From positions 14,953,208 through 15,017,207 of the forward strand of contig OU015568.1 of the NCBI GenBank assembly GCA_907165135.1: a stretch of 64,000 nt of DNA. Direction: 5' to 3'. Within the stretch, counting starts at the first letter, position 1. Each line of letters begins with the position of its first letter. The position numbers and the translations under genes were made by a program. This document shows positions 1 through 10,211 of this stretch, one piece after another. A model generated the notes under the pieces. That model did no database searches. It was not told the DNA's origin and saw only the letters and a list, made by a program, of their open reading frames with translations. The DNA is from Oikopleura dioica (taxonomy: Eukaryota > Chordata > Appendicularia > Copelata > Oikopleuridae).

Positions 1-530
1 AACTTCTGATCACGATAATCGTGGCTTCCTTCATTCTAGCGCTGCTATTTTGCGTCTTCTACTATGTCGTTTGGCATCCAAAGGCGAAGATCAAAAAGAT
101 GGCTTCAAAATCGAAGCTGAAAGAAAAGGGAAAACGGAGGAAAGAGGAGAGTGTTTCAATGATCGAAATAGGTAAAAACTGTCGACTTTAAATTCTTCCT
201 AGAATCTTATTTTTAGATGGACGCAGTCGACAACTAACAAGTGAGACAGAATACCCGACTCTTCGTCGCAAGATGCAGACTAAATTCGGTCTCCAAACGC
301 TCGAAAGAAATCCTCATTTACAAAACCCAATGAATCCTGTTCCACTAAAGAAGAGCAAGAAAACTGTGCCTAACCTATCCATCGTCCGTGAATCAGAGAA
401 TCGTTCTTCAATCGTCAGCAGCGCCGCTTCATCAAAATCGTCAACGAATTGGAATCGGCCGTCTAAACAATCGCTCAAATCGTACAACAGCAAATCGAAA
501 ACGAAATACAACACAATGACGCGTGATTAA
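1..530 (+). CDS. C-terminal part of a single-pass membrane protein (5' end outside window)
   Basis: The frame is open from the first base. It encodes a hydrophobic stretch (IIVASFILALLFCVFYYVV, about 4-60) followed at once by a Lys/Arg-rich stop-transfer segment, so it reads as a type I-like transmembrane helix with a basic cytoplasmic tail of about 135 residues. A 45-bp GT-AG intron lies at 172-216. The second exon is Ser/Arg/Lys-rich and ends at TAA 528-530. No domain is recognisable in the tail, and the extracellular part lies upstream of the window. The family is unknown; the coding call rests on the helix, the frame-preserving intron and the clean stop. Confidence 0.6.
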
Positions 531-744
531 AACACTTACAACATTCAAATTGAAATTTTTATATTCTTGCCAGCTTTTACCTGCACTTGTCTCATTACCT
601 GCATTCATTCCTACACCTCTCTGCATTCTTTCTAGATCCATTGTGACTATTTCAACGCCTTTTTGACAAACAATGCCTTCCTCAGTTCCAAAAATACAAA
701 CACCTGTTACATAACGCATTTACACCGTTCATTTACCAACTAAC

Positions 745-2666
745 ATGGAGGCTAACTCAGATTTGGCCCCTGACTCTTCTGAGCCAGAGGAAAACGCCCA
801 AATGACGGAGGACAATCATGAAGTCGAAGTCACGCCAGAGCAGACAGAGCAAATCGTGACGTTTTCTATGTCGACTGGAAATGAGGATTTAGACGAGTGT
901 GCTAGGGTTCTAAGGGTACGAAGCTTTTCACAATGACGATCTTTTCATTTAATTTTAGGAAAATAACTGGGATTTGGACAGAGCCGTTAATTCTTCATTA
1001 GCAGGGACATCTAGCCCTTCTCAAACGAATAATCCACCTCAAAATGTTGCTAGAACGAGGTAAAATTTTCTTTGTTGATTTTCGAGTAACTTTGAAATTA
1101 GCTCCAATGATAGCAATATTCTCAACCTATCCGACGATGAGGAGTACCCCGAAATCAGAAGGCGGAGACCTCCGATGGCGGTGGCTGATGATGACAGTAA
1201 TATTCCACCTCCACCTCCAATCGGTCCAGAACTTGAGCCGACCGTCACATCGATGGTAATCAACTAAAAGCCATTTCTTCCTTTAATATTTATCAGAGCT
1301 CGCAAACTGTCGCAAGAAGACCCTCTGGAACTGTTGTTTCCATGATCTTCTCTTTTATGAGCCTCGCAGTGAAATCGCCTTGGACCATCGTCAAAAATAC
1401 ATTCTCGTTAGTTACTTCTTGGTGGCGAAATCTTGGCCCGGAGTTGACACCTGCCCAGCAAGTGGACGATTTCGCTGTTAAATTTAACAAGAAATATGAT
1501 GAAGTAATTACTTTCTTTGATTTCTTTATTTACTAGTTGCTTTAAAGATAACTTGGATGAAATGTCCATACAACGCCGCTGTTAACGCTGTGAGATCAAA
1601 TCTGAGACCCGTTATCGTCTATCTCGCCAATGAATTAAAAACTGAAAAGAGTACGCAAATCATTTTTTGAAAAGATGTTTGATGAGTTTAGGTGATAATT
1701 TCGCGCAACTTCTGGTGACGTTGAATACCGAATTATCTGGTAGAATCGACTTCTGGGGCTGCGATATCATGAGTCCAGAAGCGGTCAGAACAGCTGACCA
1801 AGTTCGCGCGACAATTTTTCCATGCGTTCTGATTCTCGGGCTTCACAAGGATCAGCAGTCAATTATCTGGAGAACAGCTCTTGACAATATCGATGTCGAG
1901 GACTTGAAACTTCAAGTTGAAAGAGGTAAGGCGTAATCAACGAAATATCGTCTATCATTTCCTTCAGCCGAAGCCGAACTGGTAACCGCCAGGCATGAGG
2001 CTCAAGTCCGGCAAATGGACCGTTCTCTTCGTGAACAACAAGATGCTGAATTTGAGAGAACGATGGAAGCCGATCGGTAAGAATCTCTACTCGTCAGATC
2101 TCATCCTTACCATTTTTTGTAGAAAGCGACTTGAAGAAGCGCGACTGAAAAAGGAAGCCGAAGAGCGTAAAGCTCAAGAGGCGGAAGAAAAGAAAGAACT
2201 TGCGCAACGACGATTGACCGAAACTCGAGATCGGAAGATTTCTGCAAGAAACAATCTCGCGGCAGAGCCCGAAAACGGCATTCGTCTTCAATTCAAACTT
2301 CCAAACGGCTCTAAATTCATCAGAAAGTTCGTCGAGGATGCTCCGATTTCGGATATTTTCCGTAAGTTTGTTTAAAGAGAAACTAAATCACCTCTTTCTT
2401 TAGTTTATGTCGAATCGCTGGAAGATTCGCCCGGGCAGTGCTTTATTTCTACAGTCTTTCCAGTTCGAAAAATAACGCCTTCAGAAACTCGCTCTCTTGC
2501 TGAACTAGGAATTAAAAACAATGATCAACTCATGATTCAGGAAAGGGTCTTTAATTTTCATCGTAATGGTATTTTTCTTTGAATAAAAGCAATTGACAAA
2601 ACCCCCGAAAAGGCAGTGGAACTGTTCTCCTCCTCCGATGACGATGAATCAGACGAAAGTGACTAG
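745..2666 (+). CDS. FAF2: FAF2/UBXD8-like ER-associated UBX-domain protein
   Basis: FAF2 (UBXD8) is an ER and lipid-droplet membrane adaptor that recruits p97/VCP to ubiquitylated clients in ERAD. The order of parts fits: a UBA-type N-terminus with a WDLDRAV core in exon 2, an acidic/Pro linker, a short hydrophobic hairpin-like segment (about 1340-1430), a UAS thioredoxin-like region (LRPVIVYLANEL onward), a long Glu/Lys/Arg coiled coil (about 1968-2250) and a C-terminal UBX domain (IRLQFKLPNGSKFIRKF onward). Exons: 745-915, 959-1059, 1102-1255, 1298-1503, 1548-1650, 1692-1925, 1968-2076, 2123-2361, 2404-about 2544, 2590-2666. The last junction only yields the acidic Ser/Asp tail if the donor is GG rather than the adjacent GT. 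Family assignment is firm; the last intron is inferred. Confidence 0.85.
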
Positions 2667-2830
2667 ATTGACCTTCGAAAATTATTTTCCTCTCTTTTAG
2701 AATTTTCTTAATGCTTACTGTTCTCGTGTTTGATTTTTCTTCAAGCTACCTTATTTTGTCCAAACAAGCACTTTTTAATTTTCTGTAAACATAAAATATA
2801 AAGGATAGAAAAAACAAAAGTACAAGCAAA

Positions 2831-5800
2831 ATGTTTTCGTCCAGAATGCAGGCTGGAAATATTTTGCCCAGTTTCAAGGCGAAATTCGATGGGCACTCGA
2901 CATCGGAAGAGGTGCTCAGGGATGTGGATTTGAGTGGCAAGAGGTATATTGTCACTGGAGCAACTACCGGTCTCGGCTTTTACTCGGCGAAAATGATCGC
3001 AGCTAAGGGAGGAAAAGTGACGATCACAGCTAGATCAGGCGACCGGGCGAGGGAGACAATCAAATCTTTGAGAGAGGAGCTCGGTTCGGAAATAGACGCT
3101 GATACTTTTGACTTCCTTGTCATGGATCAGATGGATCTTGCACAGGTCAAAGCTGCGGCTGAGGATTTTCTTTCAAGGAATCGCCAGCTGGATGGCTTGC
3201 TCTTGAATGCTGGTTGGTTTGGTAGTGAATACAAACTTTCTGGAACGGTTTGAAGCGGTTTATTTACAGTAGCAAGAAGAGAATAACTGGCAAGCTAAGC
3301 AAAAGAGAAGACGCATTATCATGCAGCATAAAAGCAGACACTGTTTTAATCTTGCTTATTTGATGAGGGCAGCGTTGAGTTTCAGTCGAAATTTGATCAT
3401 ATCTAGCTCTGCAGTGCTCTTCTTTGCTCAGTTTGCAAGCAGAGTTACCATTGAAGCTATCTGAAGTGCAAAGCCGGACATCACAAGTCACTGTAACGTT
3501 CATCGAGCCACTTCCATTTCCGCGAGGACTGAATATGTTTGGGAGAAGAAATTGTTCTCTCTTCAGCATAATCTCATTTGTAGAATAGTCAGTTCGATTC
3601 GATGTCATCTCGAAACGTTTACTGGCATACTGCCCAGACAAGACGAACTCCGGATACAAAAGGCAACCATCCTTTATAAACTCCTCGTCAATTTCTTCAT
3701 ATCGCCAGTAATTCGTGTTGTATGGGTCTTCCCTCGAATAAGCATATGAAGTTGTTCGACAGGAGTCCAGATGCATAATGTTATATTTTAGCTCACTTTC
3801 AGGCTCAAACTTATTCGAGATTTCCATAAAGAAGTCGCTCTCGATTTCCGGTCTCAGCAATTTTCCATCCCAATCATTAATCTCTCCAGTATTTTTGTCG
3901 CGTAGCCTTACACTGATTTCCAAATCGTAGTCTGTGTCAAAGAGAATCTTATCTTCACAATGTTCTGATGGAGCAGGTGTGATGCCTTTTGTAAATTGAA
4001 AGTCGACTTTCTTTTTGAATTCGTCAGACCGGTCATATTCTCCTCCAGTCGATCGTGACAAGAATAAATTGTCATATCTATCATCACATGATTCGACTCT
4101 TGATTCTTCTTGTGAGAGTCGGCACACTTGTCCGCCCGGGCTATCTTGAATCTGAAATGCTTCCGATGGGCAGAGAGCGTATTTGCACATATAACTCAGC
4201 TGATACGACCCGTCCGGAAAGTATGAAGGATAGAAGACAAACTGATCTTTGTTGAACATTCTATCATTCGTGGTCCATTCTGTTCGTTTCTCTTTCATCT
4301 TCAAGATATGATTCGTATCTTTCATCGGACATCCATTGTCGAGAAAGACAAACTCGTTGAATACTTCATACTCAAGAGTGGTTTCGTTGAACTTGTTTAT
4401 GTAAGCCGTGCACTCAGTAATGTGCAGTAGATGATTGCCAAGCTCGTCTCCAGATGAAAGCCCGTGTTCAATTTGCACGTATAGATTCGTGAACTGGCTG
4501 CCTTCGGATAAGTCAATGGGCTGGCCACTCCATCTTTGGGTATATTCACGATCTATGTAAAGTCCAAAATCGAAGGGAATCACTGTATCATCGACGATGT
4601 GTTCATATGGAGGTCTTCCTCCAGTGCCCAAGTCCCAACCGCTATCCCAATCTTCGGCGAGCAATCGGCAGGTGTAGATGTCTGATCGACCATACGAAAT
4701 TTGCCCTAGGAATGAATTGCTTAATTTTTAAGCCAATTAAGCTTCTACCTGGAACAGGCTCGCCACCAATGCTCGCAAAAAGGTCATCATATCCGATAGC
4801 AAAGTCAATGTGGACCCACTGTTTATTTTGCGAATCGCTTACATAGCTAAAGTCAAACATCTCTTTACAGTCATCGTTGAGCTGAATCTGATTCAAATTG
4901 AAATGCCAATGCCCATAAGTGTCCTCGATTCCGATGCATGAAGATTTTCCGAATCGCTTGAAAGGGGGGACGTCAATGAATTGTTGATGTTCAGATTTGG
5001 AAATGAGCGCCATGACTCGGTCATCCTACAAACTATATTTCTTGTCACTTTTAAGCTTCAAACCTTTCCGAAAGACTCATCTCTTTTGATAGGCTTTTTG
5101 GTGACGAAAAGTCCGAATCCATCTGCATCAAACTGGCATTTCAATACAGGCGACTCGCTGCAGTAATAGCCTTGGCCTGAGGAAGACGTTGCTTTATTTC
5201 GCGTCTATAAAATCTTCTTACCTTCATTTGTAACGTGATTATTATTGTTGGTCAAGTCCGATGAGGGATGAAACTCAGAGTAAATTAACCCGTGTTCAGC
5301 ACATTGATCGGGCAATGAACACGCATATCCATTACAATCATTTACAGCACATGCATAATTCTCGCTACATCTCATTTCTGGGCAATTTTGAAAATCACCG
5401 AGTGGATTTTCATACTACAAGGTCTTGATTTTCGGGTTTCTCTTCAAAGTTACCTTGAGTACTTCCAAACAATCGGTTCCATTCGAGCCTTCTGCAGAAT
5501 TATAAAGCAAAAAGTATTTCAACAAATGCATGATTGAGTATAGAATGTGTAAGGCCTGCTCTCGTGAATTTAAATCAAGACAGTTTGTCTTACATATTTG
5601 CATGCTCCTATCTCAGGAAATTACACTAAAGGGAAAATCTGTAAATAGTACGCAGAATTCAAACCAATGTGAAGCTCAGGGATACGAGTCGCACTTTGCT
5701 ATCAACCACCTGAGTCACTGGTTATTTGCACATTTGCTAATGGATAAACTAGCGGAAAACTCAACTCGAAGGTAAGAACTCAAAGTTGAACCCTGTTAAT

Positions 5801-6333
5801 TTCGCCATAGCAATCCTGCTCGACTGGTCATTCTTTCTTCCGAAAGCCATCGCCAACCTAAAATGGCTACGATAAATCTCTCCCAGCTTTCGTGCCCGAA
5901 GGAAAACTACTTCAGTGTTCTCCAGTATAATCGCTCAAAATACTGCAACGTTCTACACATGCATTATCTTGCGTCGAAGTTAGCCGAGCGTCATGTTGTC
6001 GTTCACTCTGTTCACCCGGGTAACATGGTTCGAACTGGTATTCAACGAAGATGGTGGGGATGGAAGCTTCTCTTTGCTCTTGCAAGTCCTTTCACGAAAT
6101 CTGTCTCTCAAGGTAGCGTCTTCTTTCATTCAATCGATATCATAATTGGTAGTTCTGAAGGTGCCGCAACACAACTATACGCCCTCTGCCACCCCACCAC
6201 TGCGGAATTCACTGGTGTTTATTGGAACAACTGCGCTCCTTGTGAGCCGATCGCTCCTGCAATCAACGATGACAACTCCCTTCAGCTGGAACTCCTTTCC
6301 AAAAAACTTTGCGCCGACTTTATACAAGCATGA
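2831..6333 (+). CDS. WWOX: WWOX-like short-chain dehydrogenase lacking WW domains
   Basis: This is a classical SDR: cofactor motif TGATTGLG, LLLNAG, catalytic Ser in VILSSESH, and active site YNRSK. Stretches such as VHPGNMV, RRWWGWKLLFALASPFTKS and the C-terminal NNCAPCEP match the WWOX oxidoreductase domain rather than generic retinol dehydrogenases. Exons 2831-3247, 5680-5771, 5811-6112 and 6161-6333 keep frame and give about 327 residues, against about 414 in human WWOX. The protein starts with the WWOX linker directly ahead of the SDR fold; only 164 bp separate the start from FAF2, so no room is left for the two N-terminal WW domains. The first intron (3248-5679) is about 50 times longer than its neighbours and holds a complete antisense gene. 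Confidence 0.85.
3264..5603 (-). CDS. Nested ZP-like, Cys-rich, probably GPI-anchored extracellular protein
   Basis: This gene lies entirely inside the first intron of the WWOX-like gene on the other strand. Exons read in transcript order: about 5603-5454, 5414-5222, 5176-5064, 5025-4749, 4705-3264. An EGF-like Cys-rich segment (CPEMRCSENYACAVNDCNG) comes first, then a ZP-N-like part (YYCSESPVLKCQFDADGFG), then two successive ZP-C-like modules, each with the pattern of a Cys near the end of a beta-rich stretch, a conserved DNGCP or KDGC, and a final CKYALC or CDVRLC. The C-terminus is a run of Ser and hydrophobic residues ending LLLSLPVILFLLL, as in a GPI-anchor signal. The 5' exon and the signal peptide are uncertain. 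ZP proteins polymerise in extracellular coats; a coat or house role here is inference. Confidence 0.6.
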
Positions 6334-6465
6334 TTTTAGAACTGCAAAACCTGTGATTACCAAAATGATTCGAATTCTTCAAATAAAAAAAAATAAAAAA
6401 TCGCTCATGAGATGTTATTATATTTGGCATTTTATTTATAAACAGGCGATATGCTTTTATTTGCT

Positions 6466-7439
6466 TTATCCCAAGATTTTCTTGATATCAGCATCCTTGA
6501 CAACCCAACAGTTCTTATTTCTTGCATGTTGGTGAAATGAAACATCATATGCATCGCCATTCGCAACAAAAGTTCCGGTCTCTCCATCGGCTGAAATTAC
6601 CTCGTAGGCTCCAGATCTGAGGAATCGCCCGAGAACGCCAGTTGTAGCCGGTTCATCTGCAAACTTGTGCTCCATGAGCTTGAAGTTGACGTTTCCGTGA
6701 ACGCTTCCAATCTCGATCCTAGAAAGTTTTTGAATTCTGTTTTCAATAATTTTTCTTACAGGAATGTGGGACCGCCACCAAGGGTTACGAAAGACATTTT
6801 GTATCCCTTAGGAAGTTTTTGGTAATCAAAAGTGACGAAGTCGCCGTATTTCATTGCGCCAGTGAACCAGTCGAACTCGGGCTCGGCAGTTATTCTTGAG
6901 TCGAATTTCCAGCCGGTAGCGTCGATGTAAAGAGAGTTTCGCCCGTGGGTAGTGATTTTTAGGTTGCGGAAATAGATGCCTTTCTCGGCCTTAATTTTTG
7001 TCAAAAGCTGTCGATAGTGGTTGTTCCTACCTCGTTCGGCTTGAAAAGCTCTCCTCCAACTCTGAAGCTCGGGTGATCGATGAGGACCATTTCTTTTCCA
7101 GGCTCGAGATTGTAGTCGAAGCAAATGTCTGGCTGATCAGCGGAGAGTCCCTCAATATGAAAGTGGGGGTCTCCGTAAGAAGCGGATCCTCCAGAACCTC
7201 CAGATGATCCTCCACCAGGTGCATAAGGATTGTAGCCAGGAGTAGTGGTGGTTTCTGTTGTTGTTTCTGGAGCGTACGAAGTAGCTGCATATTTTGCTGC
7301 CTTCTTTTTCTTGCCTCTCTCTATCCAAGTAATGAGCACTTTTTCAACGACAAAAATACTTACCAAGAAGACCGAGACCAGTTGTCGTGGTGAAATCTTG
7401 AGCCAGGGTAGAGGCTAAAATTGCGGATGCGATTTTCAT
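6466..7439 (-). CDS. Secreted protein with ITIH C-terminal-like domain
   Basis: The protein starts MKIASAILASTLAQ, a signal peptide, followed by a Lys-rich patch, a Thr-rich linker, a Gly/Ser spacer and then GDPHFHIEGLS...ICFDYN, the hallmark opening of the inter-alpha-trypsin-inhibitor heavy-chain C-terminal domain (related to vWD modules). The rest has the expected beta-rich pattern (YGDFVTFDYQ, MSFVTLGGGPTF) and a terminal Cys-Trp pair. Four exons are joined by three short introns (7321-7363, one near 7000-7040, one near 6720-6760). At about 260 residues it is far shorter than an ITIH heavy chain and has neither VIT nor vWA domain, so it is a stand-alone C-domain protein. The role is unknown; an extracellular matrix function is plausible. 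Confidence 0.65.
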
Positions 7440-9158
7440 GTTTCAGAAAAAAAAATTTTGCAAATTCAAATTCTTCAAAAAATGGACAGTCCTGAACAGC
7501 AGCTCGAGTTTTTATAGTTAATAAATTATTCAAATGAGTTCATTTGAAGGCGATAAAAGCGGATTCTAACGCTGACCACTAGGTGTCACTGGTAGGACCA
7601 GGAGTTGACAAATCAGGATGAAATGGGGCGATTGATTTGGGCGAGGCGAATTGAGGATTATCCGAAAACACGTGTAGCGTAGAATCAAGAAAATGGTCTG
7701 GGGCTGCTCTCTAAATTAGAACCGAAGAAAACCGGAATCGCTGTTAATTGCATAACTACCGGATAAAGCGTGAAGGCCGTGAAATCGGGGACACTTATTT
7801 TGATGAAAATATGCATAATTCGTGGATTTTAAATGTTCATCTTTTGAAGTCTGAAGAAAGTTCATCAAGAATTTTAAAATTGAATTTAGTTCAGTAGATG
7901 ATTTCCAGCCTTGTTGATTTATTGTCCGTGATATTGATCAATCTGACAGTCAAATTATGAAAGTAAATTTGAACAAGGTGAGTTTGGTGCTCGTTTTTGT
8001 TTCTTGGTAAGAACAGAATTCAAGAATTGTTCTTACTAATCCAATTACGTGCCTCCTTCCTTTATTCCAGAGAGAAAAGCAAAGGAACGACACTGAGAGA
8101 AAAAATATAGTTTTACAGAAGCACAAATATTGGGAGATTATTCTGTTTGTATAACGCCGCAAATGCGATACTGGCACTCATAACTGTAAGCTTGGTGGTT
8201 TCTAAGAGGGTTATTTTCGTTTCAAATTTTGCTAGAAAAAATTTAACTGTTTAATAAATTTTGATTTTCAAGTGTAAACTTCCTCCTGAAGATAATTTTT
8301 GTCAAGTTCACTAATTCAAGATAAAAAGAGTTTGCTTAGGGTTAGCCGTTTAGGTGGTTAAAGCATAATGCAGAGAAGGGAACGTGGCGTGTTTCTTTTG
8401 TTGTCACGATTATTTGAATGGGACAAGAAAGGCGCCCAGAAAGTCAGATTTCACAAGGTCAAGAGATTTTTTCTGACAAGTTTTGACTTTTTAGCAATTT
8501 TTTGACAATAAAGTGCATCCGGTAGAGAAGTTTTTATATTGTCCAATAAGAAGCCTGCATTTTCGATTTAGACCAATAAGAAGCTCTGAATTTCATTTTC
8601 AATATTTGACTGAAATTTGAGTCGAGAGTTTCAAGCTGATTCCATAAAAATCTACCTGCCACTCTGTCTAATCAAATCAAATCTCAAGTTCAAGTGCTCA
8701 CTGCTGAAAAGAGTCTCTGTCTCAGTTCAAGAACATCTCAGCGGGACTTGAACGGCGTGAAGAGGAAAACGTTTGTTTAGATTTATTTCAGAAGAGAGTT
8801 TGATTCGTTGCCCGGACGAGTTTGCTCTTCTGAAATAATCATTATTGTCAGCTGCATGGTGCTTCCGAAGAAGCTTTAGAAGATTTGAGAGAGATCTGAG
8901 GTAGAGGAAGAAGAAGAAGAAGGAAAGATTTGAACGATGGAACATCTTCAAGGTCAATGTTGAAAAGTAAGCCTTCTAAGATGGGATTTTCTTCGGTAAC
9001 TAGGTAGCAAATTTTAATCTTCTTTATGCGGTAATGATAGGAAATCAGAGATACAATGTCAAGTGACATTTGCCAATACTCCCCCTGAACGTATCAGTAG
9101 CAGATAGTCGCAAAAAAGTCAATAGTAACGAGACAAAGAACTTCATATTTCTATACAG
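7440..9158. other. Gene-free interval
   Basis: About 1.7 kb of AT-rich sequence between the ITIH-C-like gene and the first CCDC81-type exon. It should contain the promoter of the former and the unseen 5' exon(s) of the latter. All open frames are short and lack domain-like composition. I see no repeat longer than a few bases except isolated TTAGGG units. Confidence 0.5.
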
Positions 9159-10211
9159 TAGGGATTTTACTACTCACTATATTTGTCAACATTTACAAGC
9201 CGCAAGGGAAGACAAGCATTCGTCAATAAAGAACATTTTAATCGACGGTAAGTTCCGGTTTCAAGTATGCTCTCGAGGAAAAAAATCCATTCAGACGTAG
9301 AGCGTGTTTGGGCCGCCTTTTGTGAACACATCCTAAAGCAACTTACGGAACAAGTCGGAGTCAAGGTCAAAAATTTGGGAATAATCACTGTCAAAAGGTA
9401 AGACATGTTTCAGCTTATTTATGAGAGTTGGAACCCAGACGAAATATACAGTTAGGGTTAGGGTTAGAAAATTGACTATCTCGGAGTGATATTCTTAGGC
9501 GTAATTGACAGTTCATGTTAGGTCTATGTTTAATCAACTACTTTTTGGACGGGCATCTTGTTACATGTTTATAAATAGATTGTTTTGTCAAATTTAAAAT
9601 CCTTTATTTGATCAAAAGTTCATCTTCTTTCTTCTTTTTTAGCTTGAATCTTGACGTTGGCAGAAGGAATTTGAGCATCACCAAACCAACTTTCATCTTG
9701 GACGAAAAACAATCCCAGCATTATGGCATCAAATACGGTCGACCGTTTACGTCTTATCAAAAGAACCAGCCAGTTAATTTCGCTGAAATCGCGTCTGAAG
9801 CGAACACAACTCGTGACATTGCGGAATGTAGGTTGCTTCGTTATTAGCATACGTAATTTGACAGTAACTGACGTTGAATTGATAAGTGGTCATCAACGAG
9901 CTAGTAATGGCTTTTTGGAAGAAGTTCGCAGAAAAACAACGTGCCAATTTCACCATCACCGATGTCCTCACGATTCATCTCAAAGACGATGTCGTGCGAG
10001 CAATTTTCACGGGAAAAGTCGTGGAACTCTTCGAATTCGCTCCGACAAAGAAAACAGTTCATTTTCGTCGTGAATACACGCTCCCAGGCAAGTACAGTTA
10101 TTAACTTCAAAAGAATGTTGATTCAAGAGGAGTATAAAATAAAGTTATGTTTCTTATTTAGTCGTCTCGCAGTCAGTAGAGACAGAATTTCAGGAAAAAG
10201 TTCAAATATAA
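9159..10211 (+). CDS. CCDC81: CCDC81-type tandem HU-domain protein (N-terminal part)
   Basis: CCDC81 is a centrosome/cilium protein with two N-terminal HU-like domains. Here the first is seen in VWAAFCEHILKQLTEQ followed by GVKVKNLGIITVK, and the second after KPTFILDEKQ in VINELVMAFWKKFAEK and FTITDVLTIHLKD. Exons 9159(?)-9247, 9295-9397, 9643-9827, 9887-10087 and 10162-10211 keep one frame. The fourth intron begins GC rather than GT (CCAG|GCAAG). The third intron (9398-9642) contains a telomere-like run. No ATG is visible in frame, so the 5' exon is missing. The CCDC81 C-terminal half is found 2.2 kb downstream, and both halves may be one gene with a long intron; alternatively 10209-10211 TAA ends a short isoform. 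Confidence 0.65.
9451..9467. repeat. Short interstitial telomere-like repeat (GGGTTA)n
   Basis: Two and a half perfect TTAGGG units lie inside the long third intron of the CCDC81-type gene. Confidence 0.8.

Noticed and set aside
6146-6535. 129-codon frame overlapping the end of the WWOX-like gene
   Set aside because: Different frame from the conserved SDR C-terminus and runs on into 3' UTR.
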